Positions 25,901 to 34,779 of a stretch of 64,000 nucleotides of DNA are shown piece after piece (position 1 is the first letter of the stretch; the number at the start of each line of letters is the position of its first letter). The position numbers and the translations under genes were made by a program. The notes under the pieces were generated by a model, which saw only the letters and a list, made by a program, of their open reading frames with translations, searched no databases and was not told the origin of the DNA. Source of the DNA: Kribbella sp. NBC_00382 (GTDB lineage: Bacteria; Actinomycetota; Actinomycetes; Propionibacteriales; Kribbellaceae); contig NZ_CP107954.1 of the NCBI RefSeq assembly GCF_036067295.1, positions 4,650,001 to 4,714,000 of the forward strand, read 5' to 3'.

Positions 25901-26050
25901 CCACTCGGCTGGACCCTCTCTCAATCCAGCCAGAACGACCTGGACACGGACCTAGACCTACAAGCCCAAAAACAATGCGGCCCAACCTGCCCCGGCTACG
26001 GCACCTTGAACGACCTCGTCGCCACCCTGGGCCAAGACCCCAACGCATAA
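22964..26050 (+). CDS. polytopic membrane protein fused to a patatin-like phospholipase domain
   Basis: A 1028-residue protein. Residues about 25-560 contain ten or more transmembrane helices in two blocks split by a cytoplasmic stretch with NKDWEKRRQN. Residues about 590-990 form a patatin-like lipase: oxyanion-hole motif AAEGGGIRATYW, nucleophile elbow FSGGASGGAFG (Gly-x-Ser-x-Gly) and the catalytic Asp in LVDGGYTDNTGIG. All dyad residues are present, so an active lipid acyl hydrolase at the membrane is expected; substrate unknown. The start is uncertain, as several GTG codons follow ATG 22964. Monocistronic, divergent from the dehydrogenase operon. Confidence 0.85.
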   Translation: MVVVVGEPVAQEVVEEAPEPADFRWIGATLAGLAAVWLAMNEISLLAAGFLAEGGSSWSFNGMSGPLAAKQYGGWHAKLTGEQLNDWLPLLAIYLVLDLVFIAIYVSALRRFIATGPVLVLAGLDVAEDLMTYWLGSQRCDQGDCVPAASAVILTVITTLKWLAFLAVLFLLVRGHWSTIKAAVPRIRRALWIQRFSLLAFLPLALLAIVPGTDVLDQLPDIQRRWLDNGTGVGQALIAAFLYYAVLLPTLFLLGRLRADWAVRRVRGESHEWPFYNKDWEKRRQNLMLWVVGPILLPVVAVVIAVSGQGEVFKRRLVVFCLIPLLVLGLSHLLRDKPGVHPKALRPVGSWFPRDVMIAGDMLAVIAVSLGGLGMVRAFAALAAGDAVGLFDSSYAVHPAVALLIGAVLAVGTWLVSWPVLKAIKKWGWPETKGVLGWYGRIATPGVNPNGQTAVDAVPRSKVRAGFVLGASFAMLLLGSFPRRFADVLGVLASTLLAMATLGVLVGVMVAYAQERQPPEIFQTKWLRMRATPIISLLVLAMVATALIGGKTEVHPLTATGNLPDRPSMREAFDAWVAQAGCSVPLDGGLRLRPMMMVAAEGGGIRATYWTASALERLSTTGTGCAKKSVLFSGGASGGAFGLTVARYTDKPLTAVKAMAGHEALGAATISLMSSDLLASVAGLRFDAAAEYRTPSRQPLDRAGLMETAWERKVPSMRRHFLPDDGKADGAMTGQLILTTSAVRNGCRALVSQVDLSDGASTAGGAPVCGAGVAGAHDYDLFAEYGRTAERSDKGCLGNPQALTAGLLASRFPYVTPSGVVGSCGDLKPAQLVDGGYTDNTGIGTIVDLAPSWGALVRAHNDKVLADGAGEVIVPLVVYIENGTGKDYSVGGDDPVDGIGNTFKPGTTLPAVPELLVPPATKFISAKEDGTEDRALLREARAAAAAQLCTESSACATLHSDLPNLVYVISQSTQPSLSAPLGWTLSQSSQNDLDTDLDLQAQKQCGPTCPGYGTLNDLVATLGQDPNA

Positions 26051-26085
26051 TCCGCGGGCACATCGCCAACCGTCTTCCCCAACCC

Positions 26086-26160
26086 AAGGGACTGTGGATC
26101 GCGTTGCCGGGCACCCGCCATCCGCCTTACCCCGCGCAAGGGGCTGTGGATCGCGTCACC
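26086..26160. repeat. 52-bp direct repeat after the patatin-fusion gene
   Basis: AAGGGRCTGTGGATCGCG occurs at 26086 and 26138, 52 bp apart, both followed by a CCGGGC block. It leads into the structured repeat unit at 26170. Confidence 0.7.
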
Positions 26161-26169
26161 GGGCTGCTT

Positions 26170-26281
26170 GAGTGTCCTAGTCGTGGTGGCGCGTATCAAG
26201 GGCGCCTTCGGCGTCCCTTCGGGATCGAACGAGTTCGACCCTTGACACACACCACCATGACCAGGGAAAGACGCAGCTATC
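26170..26281 (+). repeat. structured intergenic repeat, unit A
   Basis: A ~110-bp unit also present inverted at 26932-27040. It folds as a long outer stem (26181-26200 with 26241-26260, 17 of 20 positions able to pair) enclosing two hairpins: CGCC-TTC-GGCG (26203-26213) and TCGAAC-GA-GTTCGA (26225-26238). Flanks GAGTGTCCTA and the 20 bases from 26261 are identical in both units while the outer stem differs but still pairs. It lies between two convergent genes. Family and function unknown. Confidence 0.75.
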
Positions 26282-26931
26282 CCGGAGCCGCTGACAAGAC
26301 CGGCAACAAATGAACGACGGGCTGGCCGCCAAGGCCCGGTGGACCCGTCTTGCGGCCCGGGACTAGCACGGCGGGTCCCGTGGAGTAGGCCCCGTCGCGC
26401 CGGCGCCCTGTTGGGGTGGACACTGGCACCCGCCAGCCGACCCCGGAAACACCGCACTGAACCGGTTCGGGGAGGATCCTCGCCGGAGCCGGGGCGGATC
26501 GTAGCCCGATTCAGGGGTATTTTCCTCCCAGCCCTCTTATTCCCAAGGGATTTCCCTCCCAGCGATCCCATCGCGGACCGCCATGCACGCACAACTCGCG
26601 GGAACCACTCCGACCCGCCGGGGCAATCGGTTGCCCGGGGAGTTGCGTATGCGCCGACGTCCGCTCGTTGCCCTCAGCAATCACCTGGGCAGCTCCATCT
26701 CAGGAGTTGACCCCTGAGATGGTGGGTTGCCCCATCAGAATCTGACGAGGCAACCCCCACTTGCAGGGTCAACCCCGCACAAACCGACCAGCCCGGCCTA
26801 CCTCACCCCGCAACCCGACCGCCCTTGCCATCATCACCCCGGGACACGGCCCGCCTTGGCGAACGTCAACCCCGCAATACGACCGACCTTGGCAAGGGAC
26901 CCTTGGGCTCAGACTCCTCCGCGGGATCCCG
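26282..26931. other. gene-free spacer between the two inverted repeat units
   Basis: No convincing gene in 650 bp; open frames on both strands are out of context and lack ribosome sites. GGACCCG near 26340 has an inverted partner about 35 bp on, and two adjacent hairpins at 26695-26760 are listed separately. Confidence 0.5.
26695..26760. repeat. two adjacent perfect hairpins
   Basis: CCATCTCAGG (26695-26704) pairs with CCTGAGATGG (26713-26722). Directly after it GGGTTGCC pairs with GGCAACCC across a loop that itself contains TCAGA/TCTGA. They could act as bidirectional terminators for the convergent genes or be remnants of a mobile repeat. Confidence 0.65.
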
Positions 26932-27040
26932 ATAGCTGCGTCTTTCCCTGGTCGTGGCAGTGCGGGTCAAGGGTCGAACTTGTTCGATCCCGAAGGGACG
27001 CGAAGCGCTCTTGACGCGCACTGACTCGGCTAGGACACTC
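26932..27040 (-). repeat. structured intergenic repeat, unit B (inverted copy)
   Basis: Inverted counterpart of unit A. Its outer stem (26958-26971 with 27010-27023) pairs at 13 of 14 positions with a sequence largely different from unit A. Inner hairpins are TCGAAC-TT-GTTCGA (26974-26987) and CGC-GAA-GCG (26999-27007), against CGCC/GGCG in A. The changes keep pairing, which argues for selection on structure or recent spread of a folded element. Ends about 95 bp from the convergent GH31 stop. Confidence 0.75.
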
Positions 27041-27134
27041 CCGCAGCGGGAGCCCGCACACCACGGCCCCTCACGGCGTGAGTACCCCGCACCCACGCCG
27101 GCTGCACTCGGCCGATGGGATTGACCAGTGGCGG

Positions 27135-29372
27135 CTAGCTGAAGATGGGGGCGAGGGTGGGCCAGCGGTCTGCCTTGCAGTAGACGGGGAGGACCTCCAG
27201 GGGGACGTCTCGGGTGACCAAGCCGGGTTGGACGGGTTCGCCTGTCCAGGCGTCGATCCAGTCGCCTTCCGGGAGGTACGTGGTCCAGGTGGTGGCTGAT
27301 GGTTCGAGGACCGGGTTGATGAGGAGGTCGTTGCCGAGGAGGTACTGGTGGGGGTGGTTCCAGATCTCGTCGTCGGTGGGGTGGTCGAAGAAGAGGGGCC
27401 TCATCAGGGGGCGGTCGGTGGAGATGGTGAGGGCGGCTTGTTCGGTCAGGTACGGGATCAGGCGGTCGCGGAGTTCGGCGTACCGGCGGAAGAGCGGGAC
27501 GATGCGGTCGTCGCCGGTGGTCTCGGCGACGTGCCACGGGGTGCGGTCGCGGAGGGGGAGTTGGTGGTGGTTGAACTCCGAGTGGTACTGCATGATCGGC
27601 ATGAACACCGAGGCTGCCGCAGCGCGTAGGTAGAGCTCGGCATCCGGGACCGGGCCGGAGAAGCCGGCTAGATCCCAACCCCAGTAGACGATTCCGCAGG
27701 ATGCGGCGGAGAGACCGGCGGTGACCGAGGAGCGGAATGCCTCCCAGGTGGAGTCCTCGTCGCCGGCCCAGAAGATGCCGTGCGCTTGCGAACCGGTGAA
27801 GCCGGAGCGGGAGAACGTCACCGGCGCTTTGCCGACTGAACGGAGCAGGTCGCCGAACGCGCGGGCGTAGTGCACCGGGAACAGGTTGTTGCCTTCGTCG
27901 CCTCGTTTGCCGTCGGCGTACTGGAGGTCGTGCCCCCACGCGTGCTCGCCGCCGTCGGTCTTGAAGCCATCCACATCGAGGTCGTCGACGAGGTAGCGAC
28001 GCTTGGCGGTCCACCAGTCGCGGGTGCGCTGGGTGGAGAGGTCGGGCATCAGCGCCTGCGGGAACCACCAGCCGCGGTTGTGGTACGCCGTACCGTCCGC
28101 CTCCAGTACTGCGTGCCCGTCACGCACCATCGCTGCCGCGTCGGCCGCGACCTGCCCGGTGCTGAACTCCGTCTTCTGCAACGGAATCTGCCAGAGGATC
28201 ACCTTGATCCCGCGCGCGTGCAGCTCGTCGATCATCGCCTTGGGATCAGGCCAAGCCCCATCCGCCCGATACTCGAAATCTCCCGCGCTGTGCGCACTCC
28301 CATCCTCGGTCACCTCATACCGAGCATCCCGCCAAATGGTGATGCCCTCCTCATCACTCCAGGCCTCGATCACCACCGCCCCCACCGGGATGCTCAGATC
28401 CCGATGCGCATCCATCCGCGCCATCACCAGCTCCTGGGTGTTCCACTCGTTCCCCGAAGCCCACAACCGGAACACCCACTCCGGCAGCTCCTCAGCCCGC
28501 CCCACCTCATCCAAAAACTGCTTCAGTACTACGTCAGCCGACCCTTCATAGATGCCGAGGTCAACCACCGCCTCATCACCCAAAGCCACCTCGACCACGA
28601 GCTTGTCGCCCTCCGTCGAGTACCAGGTCCGCCGCGAGGTCCGCACATGAAATCCCCACCCGTCCCCACCCACCACATGCGCAAACGGCATCGGCAGATA
28701 CGTCCGCCCATGCACCCCTTGCGACTTGTACTGCTCAAACACCACCGCATCCAGTTGCTTCCCCCGCTGATCCAGAGAGTCGTATCGCTCCCCAAACCCC
28801 ACCAGATGCTCCCCCTCAGCAAGCGGCAAGCTGAACCGAGCCCGATGCACCCCCTGCGACGAGGTCAGCCACTCAACCCCACCCACCCGATCCCCACCAC
28901 CCACCAACACTCCACCGTCCGAACCCCAGGTCGCGGGCGAGACCTCAAACCACTCCGTGCTCTCCACCGGGCTGGCGTGGTTGGGGGAGGCGGAGGCCCC
29001 GCCCCCGATGCCAGGGCCTGCCGGCCCGGCGGAGCCGGCCGCGGCTTCGCCGTAGGCGTGGAAGCGGTACTTGATCGGGTCCGTCAGCGGTGGCGTGACT
29101 ACCGACCAGCCGCCGTCGCCGCCGAGTGCTGTTGCTTGGGCCTCTGCGAGGTGGCCCTCGCCGCCTGCCAGCGCCGCCGCGTCAGCGGCGTTTGCTTCGG
29201 CCGGGGTGAGCGTCAGCTCGACATCGCCCCACTCGCACACCACTCGGGTGACGTCGGGGGACACCACGACGCCGAGGTGGACCTGCTGGCCAGCCAGCGG
29301 TTGGACGGGGATGCGTTGGTCGGGGGAGGTGGCGTAGGGGTGTTCGATGCCGTGGGGGCGGTGGGTGAGCAT
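27135..29372 (-). CDS. cytoplasmic GH31 alpha-glycosidase (cycloalternan-degrading-like)
   Basis: A 745-residue GH31 enzyme without signal peptide. Catalytic nucleophile Asp473 lies in GFKTDGGEHAWG and acid/base Asp538 in WAGDEDSTW. The barrel stretch LWASGNEWNTQ...EAWSDE is closely matched by the secreted GH31 at 36197-39508 (LWGSANEWNTQ...EQWSDE), so the two are paralogues acting on related bonds. In cycloalternan-using bacteria such an intracellular partner opens the imported ring. Alternatives are alpha-xylosidase or general alpha-glucosidase. Start overlaps the GH15 stop by one base; last gene of the leftward operon. Confidence 0.9.
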   Translation of the reverse strand: MLTHRPHGIEHPYATSPDQRIPVQPLAGQQVHLGVVVSPDVTRVVCEWGDVELTLTPAEANAADAAALAGGEGHLAEAQATALGGDGGWSVVTPPLTDPIKYRFHAYGEAAAGSAGPAGPGIGGGASASPNHASPVESTEWFEVSPATWGSDGGVLVGGGDRVGGVEWLTSSQGVHRARFSLPLAEGEHLVGFGERYDSLDQRGKQLDAVVFEQYKSQGVHGRTYLPMPFAHVVGGDGWGFHVRTSRRTWYSTEGDKLVVEVALGDEAVVDLGIYEGSADVVLKQFLDEVGRAEELPEWVFRLWASGNEWNTQELVMARMDAHRDLSIPVGAVVIEAWSDEEGITIWRDARYEVTEDGSAHSAGDFEYRADGAWPDPKAMIDELHARGIKVILWQIPLQKTEFSTGQVAADAAAMVRDGHAVLEADGTAYHNRGWWFPQALMPDLSTQRTRDWWTAKRRYLVDDLDVDGFKTDGGEHAWGHDLQYADGKRGDEGNNLFPVHYARAFGDLLRSVGKAPVTFSRSGFTGSQAHGIFWAGDEDSTWEAFRSSVTAGLSAASCGIVYWGWDLAGFSGPVPDAELYLRAAAASVFMPIMQYHSEFNHHQLPLRDRTPWHVAETTGDDRIVPLFRRYAELRDRLIPYLTEQAALTISTDRPLMRPLFFDHPTDDEIWNHPHQYLLGNDLLINPVLEPSATTWTTYLPEGDWIDAWTGEPVQPGLVTRDVPLEVLPVYCKADRWPTLAPIFS

Positions 29373-30523
29373 CAGGCGTCCTTGCTTTCGAGGTAGTCAG
29401 CGATGGTGAAGCCGAGCTCGTCGGCGAGGATCAGGTACATGCCGTGGGACCAGAGGAGCGGGCTGGCGACGCCTCCCCAGCGGGCTATCCACTCGTTGCG
29501 GGAGCCGGGGTGGAGGAGGTGGTGGGGGACTTGCTCGGGGAGATCGCCGTGTTCGTCCACCTGGTCGGCTATCCAGCGGAGATGCTTCAGAGCCCCAGCG
29601 GTATCGCCAGCAGCGGCTAGGTTCCAGCCGAGGAGAGCGGACAGCAAGATCCACTGGCCGCCGCCGTAGAAGACGTCAGCGGTGAAGCGATGAACCCCAC
29701 CGTCGAAGTCCAGGTCCTTGGCAACAGCCGCCCGCGTCATCGCCGCCAGCGAGTCGTCGGCAGAGACCAGCCCGAACGGCACGATGCAGGCCGGCAACGA
29801 CCCATCGACCGCCGAACTCCCGAGCCACTTCACCAGATGCCCGTCGACGATCCCTTCCGTCGTCACCAACGAACGGATGTCGGCGGCAACCTTCAACGCC
29901 GCCGCCGACCAAGGTGCCGACCGCAACGACGAGCAGGTGCCAACAGCAACCAACCCACCATGGATCGCTCCGAGCGTCGACACATGCCGGTGCTCGACGT
30001 GCTCCTCCCACCAGTCGTAACAAGGCCGATCCCAGAACGCCACCAGATAGTCGACCGCGACATCGATCCCCTCCCGCCAGCGCGACAGATCCAGCCCGTG
30101 CCGCGCCGCGTGAGTGACCACCGACCACAGCCACATCCCGTAGCCGTCGGTCTGGAAGTCCCACCAAGGATCCGACCCGTCCTCGCCGTCGAAGGTGAAC
30201 CGCGTCGGCAGCATCGCCTCGTTCGACGGCACCTCACCCCGGGCGAGCGCCGCGCGCAGGTCGTCCACCTGCCCGCGGCGACGCCGCAGTACGCCATCGA
30301 CCCAGTCGTGGAACCGGCCGGCCGACGCCACATCGCCGTACCGGGAGATGCCTTCGGCGGTGAACGATCCGTCGCGCAACCACGCATACCCCTTGTACGC
30401 CGAGAAGGTCGGCGAAGCGGGATAAGCGCCACCGGCATCCTGGTACTGGGTGATGACGGCGTGACTGTGCTCGGCCAGCGCACGCAGCCGGGTGAGCTCT
30501 TGCAGATCTGGGGCGGCGGTCAT
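29372..30523 (-). CDS. GH15 family glucoamylase-like glycosidase
   Basis: A 383-residue (alpha/alpha)6-barrel protein of the GH15 type without signal peptide, shorter than secreted glucoamylases. The substrate loop YAWLRDGSFTAEG, the general-acid region CYDWWEEHVEHRH and the C-terminal base region DLPEQVPHHLLHPG are seen. It would release glucose from short alpha-1,6 or alpha-1,4 oligosaccharides made by its GH31 neighbour. ATG 30523 follows AAGGA by 4 nt; an in-frame GTG at 30535 overlaps the preceding gene. Confidence 0.88.
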   Translation of the reverse strand: MTAAPDLQELTRLRALAEHSHAVITQYQDAGGAYPASPTFSAYKGYAWLRDGSFTAEGISRYGDVASAGRFHDWVDGVLRRRRGQVDDLRAALARGEVPSNEAMLPTRFTFDGEDGSDPWWDFQTDGYGMWLWSVVTHAARHGLDLSRWREGIDVAVDYLVAFWDRPCYDWWEEHVEHRHVSTLGAIHGGLVAVGTCSSLRSAPWSAAALKVAADIRSLVTTEGIVDGHLVKWLGSSAVDGSLPACIVPFGLVSADDSLAAMTRAAVAKDLDFDGGVHRFTADVFYGGGQWILLSALLGWNLAAAGDTAGALKHLRWIADQVDEHGDLPEQVPHHLLHPGSRNEWIARWGGVASPLLWSHGMYLILADELGFTIADYLESKDA

Positions 30524-30531
30524 GGGTTCCT

Positions 30532-31788
30532 TCACTTCTTCAGCAGGCCGTTGACCTTGGTCTGAGCATCCGCGAGCGCCTTGTCGACCGGCTTGCGACC
30601 GGCAGCGGCAGAGGTCAGCTCAGCGGTGACCAGGTCCTGCATCTCCTGCTGACGCTCGATCACCGGCGGCAGCACGGTCGCCTCGAGCGCGGAGAAGACA
30701 GCCTTGCGGTTGGCGGGCTTCTTCTGGTCGAGGTACGGCGCGAGCTTCGCCTCGTCAGCCACCGGCGGCAGCTCCCACGAGGTCGCGAGCCGGGTCTTGG
30801 TGGTGTCGTCCGAGGAGGCCAGGAAGGTGACCCACTTCTGCGCGGCGTCGGCGTTCTTGGAGGCGGCCGACACGACCAGTCCGTTCACGAACATCGCGGA
30901 CGCCTTCTTGGTGTTGCCCGGCTCGACCGCGACGTCCCAATCGAACGGGGCCTCCGCCATCGCGCTGAACATCCAGATCCCGGTGTGCCACATCGCCAGC
31001 TTGCCCGACTTGAACAGCTTCGAGTCGAAGTCCGGCGTACCGGCGCCGTCGGCCTCGGTCGGCATCGTCTTGCCTACCTTGTCGATCAGGAACTTCGCCG
31101 CCTCGACCCCCTGCGGTGAGTTGAAGGTCGCCTCGGTCCGGTCGGCGTTCAGGAACTCGCCGCCGTTCTGCGCTAGCACCTTGTAGAACTCGTTGTACGA
31201 GACCGGCTGGTAGTCACCCCAGACCTTCGCGCCCTTGTCGGTCAGCTTCGCCGCGGCCGCCTGCTCGTCCTTCCACGTCCACGCGTCCGTCGGCTCAGCC
31301 ACGCCGGCCTTCTTGAACAGCGCCTTGTTGTAGAACAGCACGACGTTCGAGAACGATTCCGGTACGCCGTGCTGCTTGCCGCCATCGTTGAACGCGTCCA
31401 CCAGCGACTTCTTGTAGGCCGCCGTGTCGACGTTCTTGAGCTCGGCCAGCGAGCCGTTCTTCGCGTACGTGACGAAGTTCTCGTAGTTCAGCTCGAAAGC
31501 GTCGGCCGCGGTGCCACCAGCCACCGAGGTCTGCAGCTTCGTGAAGTAGTCGGCGTAGGGAACGGTCTCGACCTGGACGGTGATGTTCGGGTTGGCCGTC
31601 TGGAAGGCGTTGACGATCGCCGTCAGGTCCTTCTCGTGGCCGTCGTTGGAGGAGAAGTTCATGTACCGGACGACGCTCTTGCCCTCAGGTGCTGCGGCTT
31701 CCTTGGTCGCGGAGCCCTGCCCGCAGGCGGTCAGCGTGAGTGCGAGCGCGGCGGTCAGTCCGAGGCCCACTGTTGTGAGATGACGCAT
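30532..31788 (-). CDS. sugar ABC transporter substrate-binding lipoprotein
   Basis: A 418-residue family 1 solute-binding protein. The N-terminus MRHLTTVGLGLTAALAL leads to lipobox LTAC, so it is a lipid-anchored receptor on the outer face. Mature parts RYMNFSSNDGHEKDL and FYNKALFKKAGVAEPTDAWTW are typical of maltodextrin/oligosaccharide receptors. Operon context suggests an alpha-glucan oligosaccharide ligand, perhaps cyclic. Confidence 0.93.
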   Translation of the reverse strand: MRHLTTVGLGLTAALALTLTACGQGSATKEAAAPEGKSVVRYMNFSSNDGHEKDLTAIVNAFQTANPNITVQVETVPYADYFTKLQTSVAGGTAADAFELNYENFVTYAKNGSLAELKNVDTAAYKKSLVDAFNDGGKQHGVPESFSNVVLFYNKALFKKAGVAEPTDAWTWKDEQAAAAKLTDKGAKVWGDYQPVSYNEFYKVLAQNGGEFLNADRTEATFNSPQGVEAAKFLIDKVGKTMPTEADGAGTPDFDSKLFKSGKLAMWHTGIWMFSAMAEAPFDWDVAVEPGNTKKASAMFVNGLVVSAASKNADAAQKWVTFLASSDDTTKTRLATSWELPPVADEAKLAPYLDQKKPANRKAVFSALEATVLPPVIERQQEMQDLVTAELTSAAAGRKPVDKALADAQTKVNGLLKK

Positions 31789-31812
31789 GGCGGTTTCCTT
31801 CGCTTTCGGGAG

Positions 31813-32637
31813 CTACTTGATGCCGGTGTGGGCGACACCGGCGATGATGTGGCGCTGCGCGAGCAGGTACACGATCGCGATCGGGACGATCGAGACGACG
31901 GAGCCCGCCATCACGACATCCCACTGAGTGGTGAACTGGCCCTGCAGGGTGGACAGGCCGAGCGGGAGCGTCATGAACTCCGGCGACCTGATCACCACCA
32001 GCGGCCAGAGGAAGCTGTTCCAGCTGCCCATGAACGCGAACACGGCGACGGTCGCGAGCGCGGGCCGGATCAGCGGCAGCACGATGGTGGTGAAGATCCG
32101 CAGGTGGCCGGCGCCGTCGATGGTGGCCGCCTCGTCCAGCTCCATCGGTACCGCGGTGACGGCCTGGCGGAGCAGGAACACCCCGAACGCCGACGCGATC
32201 GTGGGGGCCAGCAGGGCGAAGTACGTGTCCTGCAGGTTGAGCGTCTTCATCTCGATGAACAGCGGTACGACGAGCACCTGCAGCGGCACCATCAGCGTCG
32301 CCAGGTAGAAGCCGAAGACGACGTTCTTGAGCGGGAAGTGCAACCGCGCGAACCCGTACGCAGCCATCGAACCGGTGATCAGCTGGAGCACCGTCGACGC
32401 GATCGCGATACCGAGCGAGTTGACGATGATCCGCCAGATCGGGATCGCGTCGACCAGTGTCCGGTACGCGTTGAGCGTCGGGTTGTCGACAACCAGCTTG
32501 GGGCCGTCGGCAAGGGATCCCTCCGGGGTGATCGAGGTGATCACGGTCCAGAGGAACGGGAACAGCATGATCGCGGCGCCGACCAGCACAGCGGCGTACA
32601 GGGCGATCTTCGCGGGCAACGACCTGGTGTCACGCAT
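31813..32637 (-). CDS. sugar ABC transporter permease, MalG type
   Basis: A 274-residue inner-membrane permease with six helices. The cytoplasmic EAA loop, ELDEAATIDGAGHLRIFTTI, docks the ATPase. It overlaps the preceding permease gene by 8 bp. No ATPase gene is present in the operon, so a shared MsiK-type ATPase elsewhere probably energises it. Confidence 0.95.
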   Translation of the reverse strand: MRDTRSLPAKIALYAAVLVGAAIMLFPFLWTVITSITPEGSLADGPKLVVDNPTLNAYRTLVDAIPIWRIIVNSLGIAIASTVLQLITGSMAAYGFARLHFPLKNVVFGFYLATLMVPLQVLVVPLFIEMKTLNLQDTYFALLAPTIASAFGVFLLRQAVTAVPMELDEAATIDGAGHLRIFTTIVLPLIRPALATVAVFAFMGSWNSFLWPLVVIRSPEFMTLPLGLSTLQGQFTTQWDVVMAGSVVSIVPIAIVYLLAQRHIIAGVAHTGIK

Positions 32638-33499
32638 AGTGCACCCACCGGCGCTGGCCGCGGATCTGGAAGACGGTGATCAGCAGGATGACGGCGAACA
32701 AGATCCAGGACAGTGCTGAGGCTTCACCAGCGCGTCCGTACCGGAAGGTCAGGTCGTAGATCTGCCCGACCACCACCTGGCTGGAGCCTTGCGGGCCGCC
32801 GCCGGTCATCACGTAGACCTGGTCGAAGACCTGGAAACCGTTGATCAGGGAGATCACCACCACGAAGAAGGTCGATGGGGAGAGCAGTGGGAGGGTGACC
32901 CGCCAGAAGCGCTGCCAGGCGCTCGAGCCGTCCACCTTCGCGGCCTCGTAGATGTCCGACGGGATCGACTGCAGGCCGGCGAGCAGGATGACCATCACGA
33001 AACCGAGGTCCTTCCAGGCCGAGCTCAGGATGACGGCCGGCAGGGCCCAGTGCGGGTCGGTCCACCAGCCGGGTTGGGGGAGACCGATCCCGCCGAGTAC
33101 CTGGTTGACCAGGCCGTTGGTCGGATTGAGCAGCCATTTCCAGACCAGCGCGACGACGACCCAGCTGGTGACGACGGGGAGGAAGTACGTGGCCCTCAGG
33201 AACGAACGGCCCTTGAGTTTCTGGTTGAGCGCGAGTGCGAGGCCGAGCCCGCCGGCGTACACGATCGGCAGGTAGCCGGCGACGTAGATGAGCGTGTGCA
33301 GGAAGACCCGGCGGGTGTTCTCGTCGGTCAGCAGGTTCGTGTAGTTGCCGAGACCGACCCACTCCATCGGCGAGATCAGGTTCCACTTGTGCAGGCTCAC
33401 CCACAGGGACGAGACCATCGGCACCAGCGTGAAGACGAAGAGCGGGATCGCGCTCGGGAGCAGGAAGAACAGGACCCAGCCGAGGTTCTTCCGCTTCAT
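32630..33499 (-). CDS. sugar ABC transporter permease, MalF type
   Basis: A 289-residue permease with six transmembrane helices and EAA loop [20 protein letters not shown]. Starts at ATG 33499, overlapping the ROK stop by 4 bp (ATGA). Forms the channel with the MalG-type permease that follows. Confidence 0.95.
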   Translation of the reverse strand: MKRKNLGWVLFFLLPSAIPLFVFTLVPMVSSLWVSLHKWNLISPMEWVGLGNYTNLLTDENTRRVFLHTLIYVAGYLPIVYAGGLGLALALNQKLKGRSFLRATYFLPVVTSWVVVALVWKWLLNPTNGLVNQVLGGIGLPQPGWWTDPHWALPAVILSSAWKDLGFVMVILLAGLQSIPSDIYEAAKVDGSSAWQRFWRVTLPLLSPSTFFVVVISLINGFQVFDQVYVMTGGGPQGSSQVVVGQIYDLTFRYGRAGEASALSWILFAVILLITVFQIRGQRRWVHYA

Positions 33500-34704
33500 C
33501 GCGTTTCCAGCCGGGCGCGAACGAGGCGGCTTTGCTCGCCGCCGTTGCCGGCTGAGTCGAACGGGGAGCTCAGGACCAGCGACGCCGCGCCGCGGGCCCA
33601 CTGGTCCTCCGTCCACGGCTCCACCGCGATCGGTACCGCGCGCCGGGCCGGTAGCAACGATCGCCGGAACGACGGCTCGAACCCGGTCTGCCAGAACTCC
33701 CATCCGTCCACTCCCTCACCCATCAGCACGACGACCTCGGGGTCGACCGTGTGGATCACGCCGGCGAGCGCTCGACCGAGCATGCCGCCGGCTTCCTCGA
33801 AGATCTGTTGTGCCGCGGTGTCACCAGTACTTGCCGCCCGCAACAAAGTGGCGAGCGAGCCACGCGGGCCGATCACCTTGCGCGCGCGGGCTGTGCGAGC
33901 GATCCCGGCCGCGCCGATGTACGCCTCGAGGCAGCCGGTCGAACCGCAGGTGCAGGGCGGCTGCTCGGTGCCGGGCGACCAGACCGGGATGTGCCCGATC
34001 TCGCCGGCGCCACCGTTGGCCCCGCGGTAGATGCCGCCGTCGACGACGATGCCGCAGCCGATGCCACGCCCGATGGTGACGACGAGGTACGACGAATGCG
34101 CGCGCCCGATTCCGTACAGTCGCTCGGCCGCTGCGAGGGTGTTGACGTCGTTGTCGACGAGGACGGGGGTGCCGATGGCCGAGCGTAGTACCGGGCCGAC
34201 GGGAGCGGACTGCCAGCCGAGGGTCGGGGCGTCGACGATGCCGGAGGCCTGCGAATCGACAGCCCCCGGCACGCCGACGCCGACGCCGAGCAGCCGGTCG
34301 TCGAGTTCAGCGACCTGCTTGGCGAGGATCTGGCCGAGGCGCTCGATCGCGTCGGCGGCCGTGGGGTCGTACTCGAGCTCGGTCGACGAGCGGACGGTTC
34401 CGTCCAGCTCGACGGTCACCACTGCGACGTGGTCAGCCGTTACCTTGGCGCCGAGAGCGACCCCTGCGTCGGTGACCAGCCCGAGGAGTCGCGCCGGACG
34501 GCCGCCCTTGGACGGTACCGACTCCAGCTCCTCGATCAGCCCGCGGGCGATCAGGTCCTTGGTCACCTGGGTGACCGTCGCCGGGCTCAACCCGAGCCCC
34601 TTGGCGATCTCGGTCCGCGACGTCGGCCCCTGGGTCCCCAGCAACCCGACGATCCCCGACGGCACCAGATCGCCCCGAGGGATCGGACCCTGTCCACTCG
34701 CCAC
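33496..34704 (-). CDS. ROK family regulator, first gene of the leftward alpha-glucan operon
   Basis: A 402-residue protein: N-terminal winged helix ([20 protein letters not shown], residues about 30-55) and a sugar-kinase-like ROK domain. The zinc cluster shows as [14 protein letters not shown]. It probably represses its own operon until a sugar binds. GTG 34704 has GGGAG upstream. It is translationally coupled to the permeases. AT-rich operators lie directly upstream. Confidence 0.93.
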   Translation of the reverse strand: MASGQGPIPRGDLVPSGIVGLLGTQGPTSRTEIAKGLGLSPATVTQVTKDLIARGLIEELESVPSKGGRPARLLGLVTDAGVALGAKVTADHVAVVTVELDGTVRSSTELEYDPTAADAIERLGQILAKQVAELDDRLLGVGVGVPGAVDSQASGIVDAPTLGWQSAPVGPVLRSAIGTPVLVDNDVNTLAAAERLYGIGRAHSSYLVVTIGRGIGCGIVVDGGIYRGANGGAGEIGHIPVWSPGTEQPPCTCGSTGCLEAYIGAAGIARTARARKVIGPRGSLATLLRAASTGDTAAQQIFEEAGGMLGRALAGVIHTVDPEVVVLMGEGVDGWEFWQTGFEPSFRRSLLPARRAVPIAVEPWTEDQWARGAASLVLSSPFDSAGNGGEQSRLVRARLETR

Positions 34705-34714
34705 AGCTTCTCCC

Positions 34715-34750
34715 GACTTACTTCGCCACTAAATTTAGTCAAAAACTAAG
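34715..34750. promoter_or_regulatory. promoter and ROK-type operator of the leftward operon
   Basis: ACTAAATTTAGT (34728-34739) is a perfect 12-bp palindrome followed after 5 bases by another ACTAA half-site at 34745, unusually AT-rich here. On the minus strand TTGACT (34742-34737) and TAAGTC (34720-34715), 16 nt apart, form a candidate promoter overlapped by the palindrome. TTAGT-type half-sites fit ROK repressors. Confidence 0.6.
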
Positions 34751-34779
34751 GCGACGGTGAGGGGCTGTCAAGAGGTGGC

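Noticed and set aside
26221-26241. GTTCGA/TCGAAC hairpin as a tRNA T-arm
   Set aside because: No acceptor stem, anticodon arm or CCA context surrounds it, and the repeat occurs in inverted copies with other stems.
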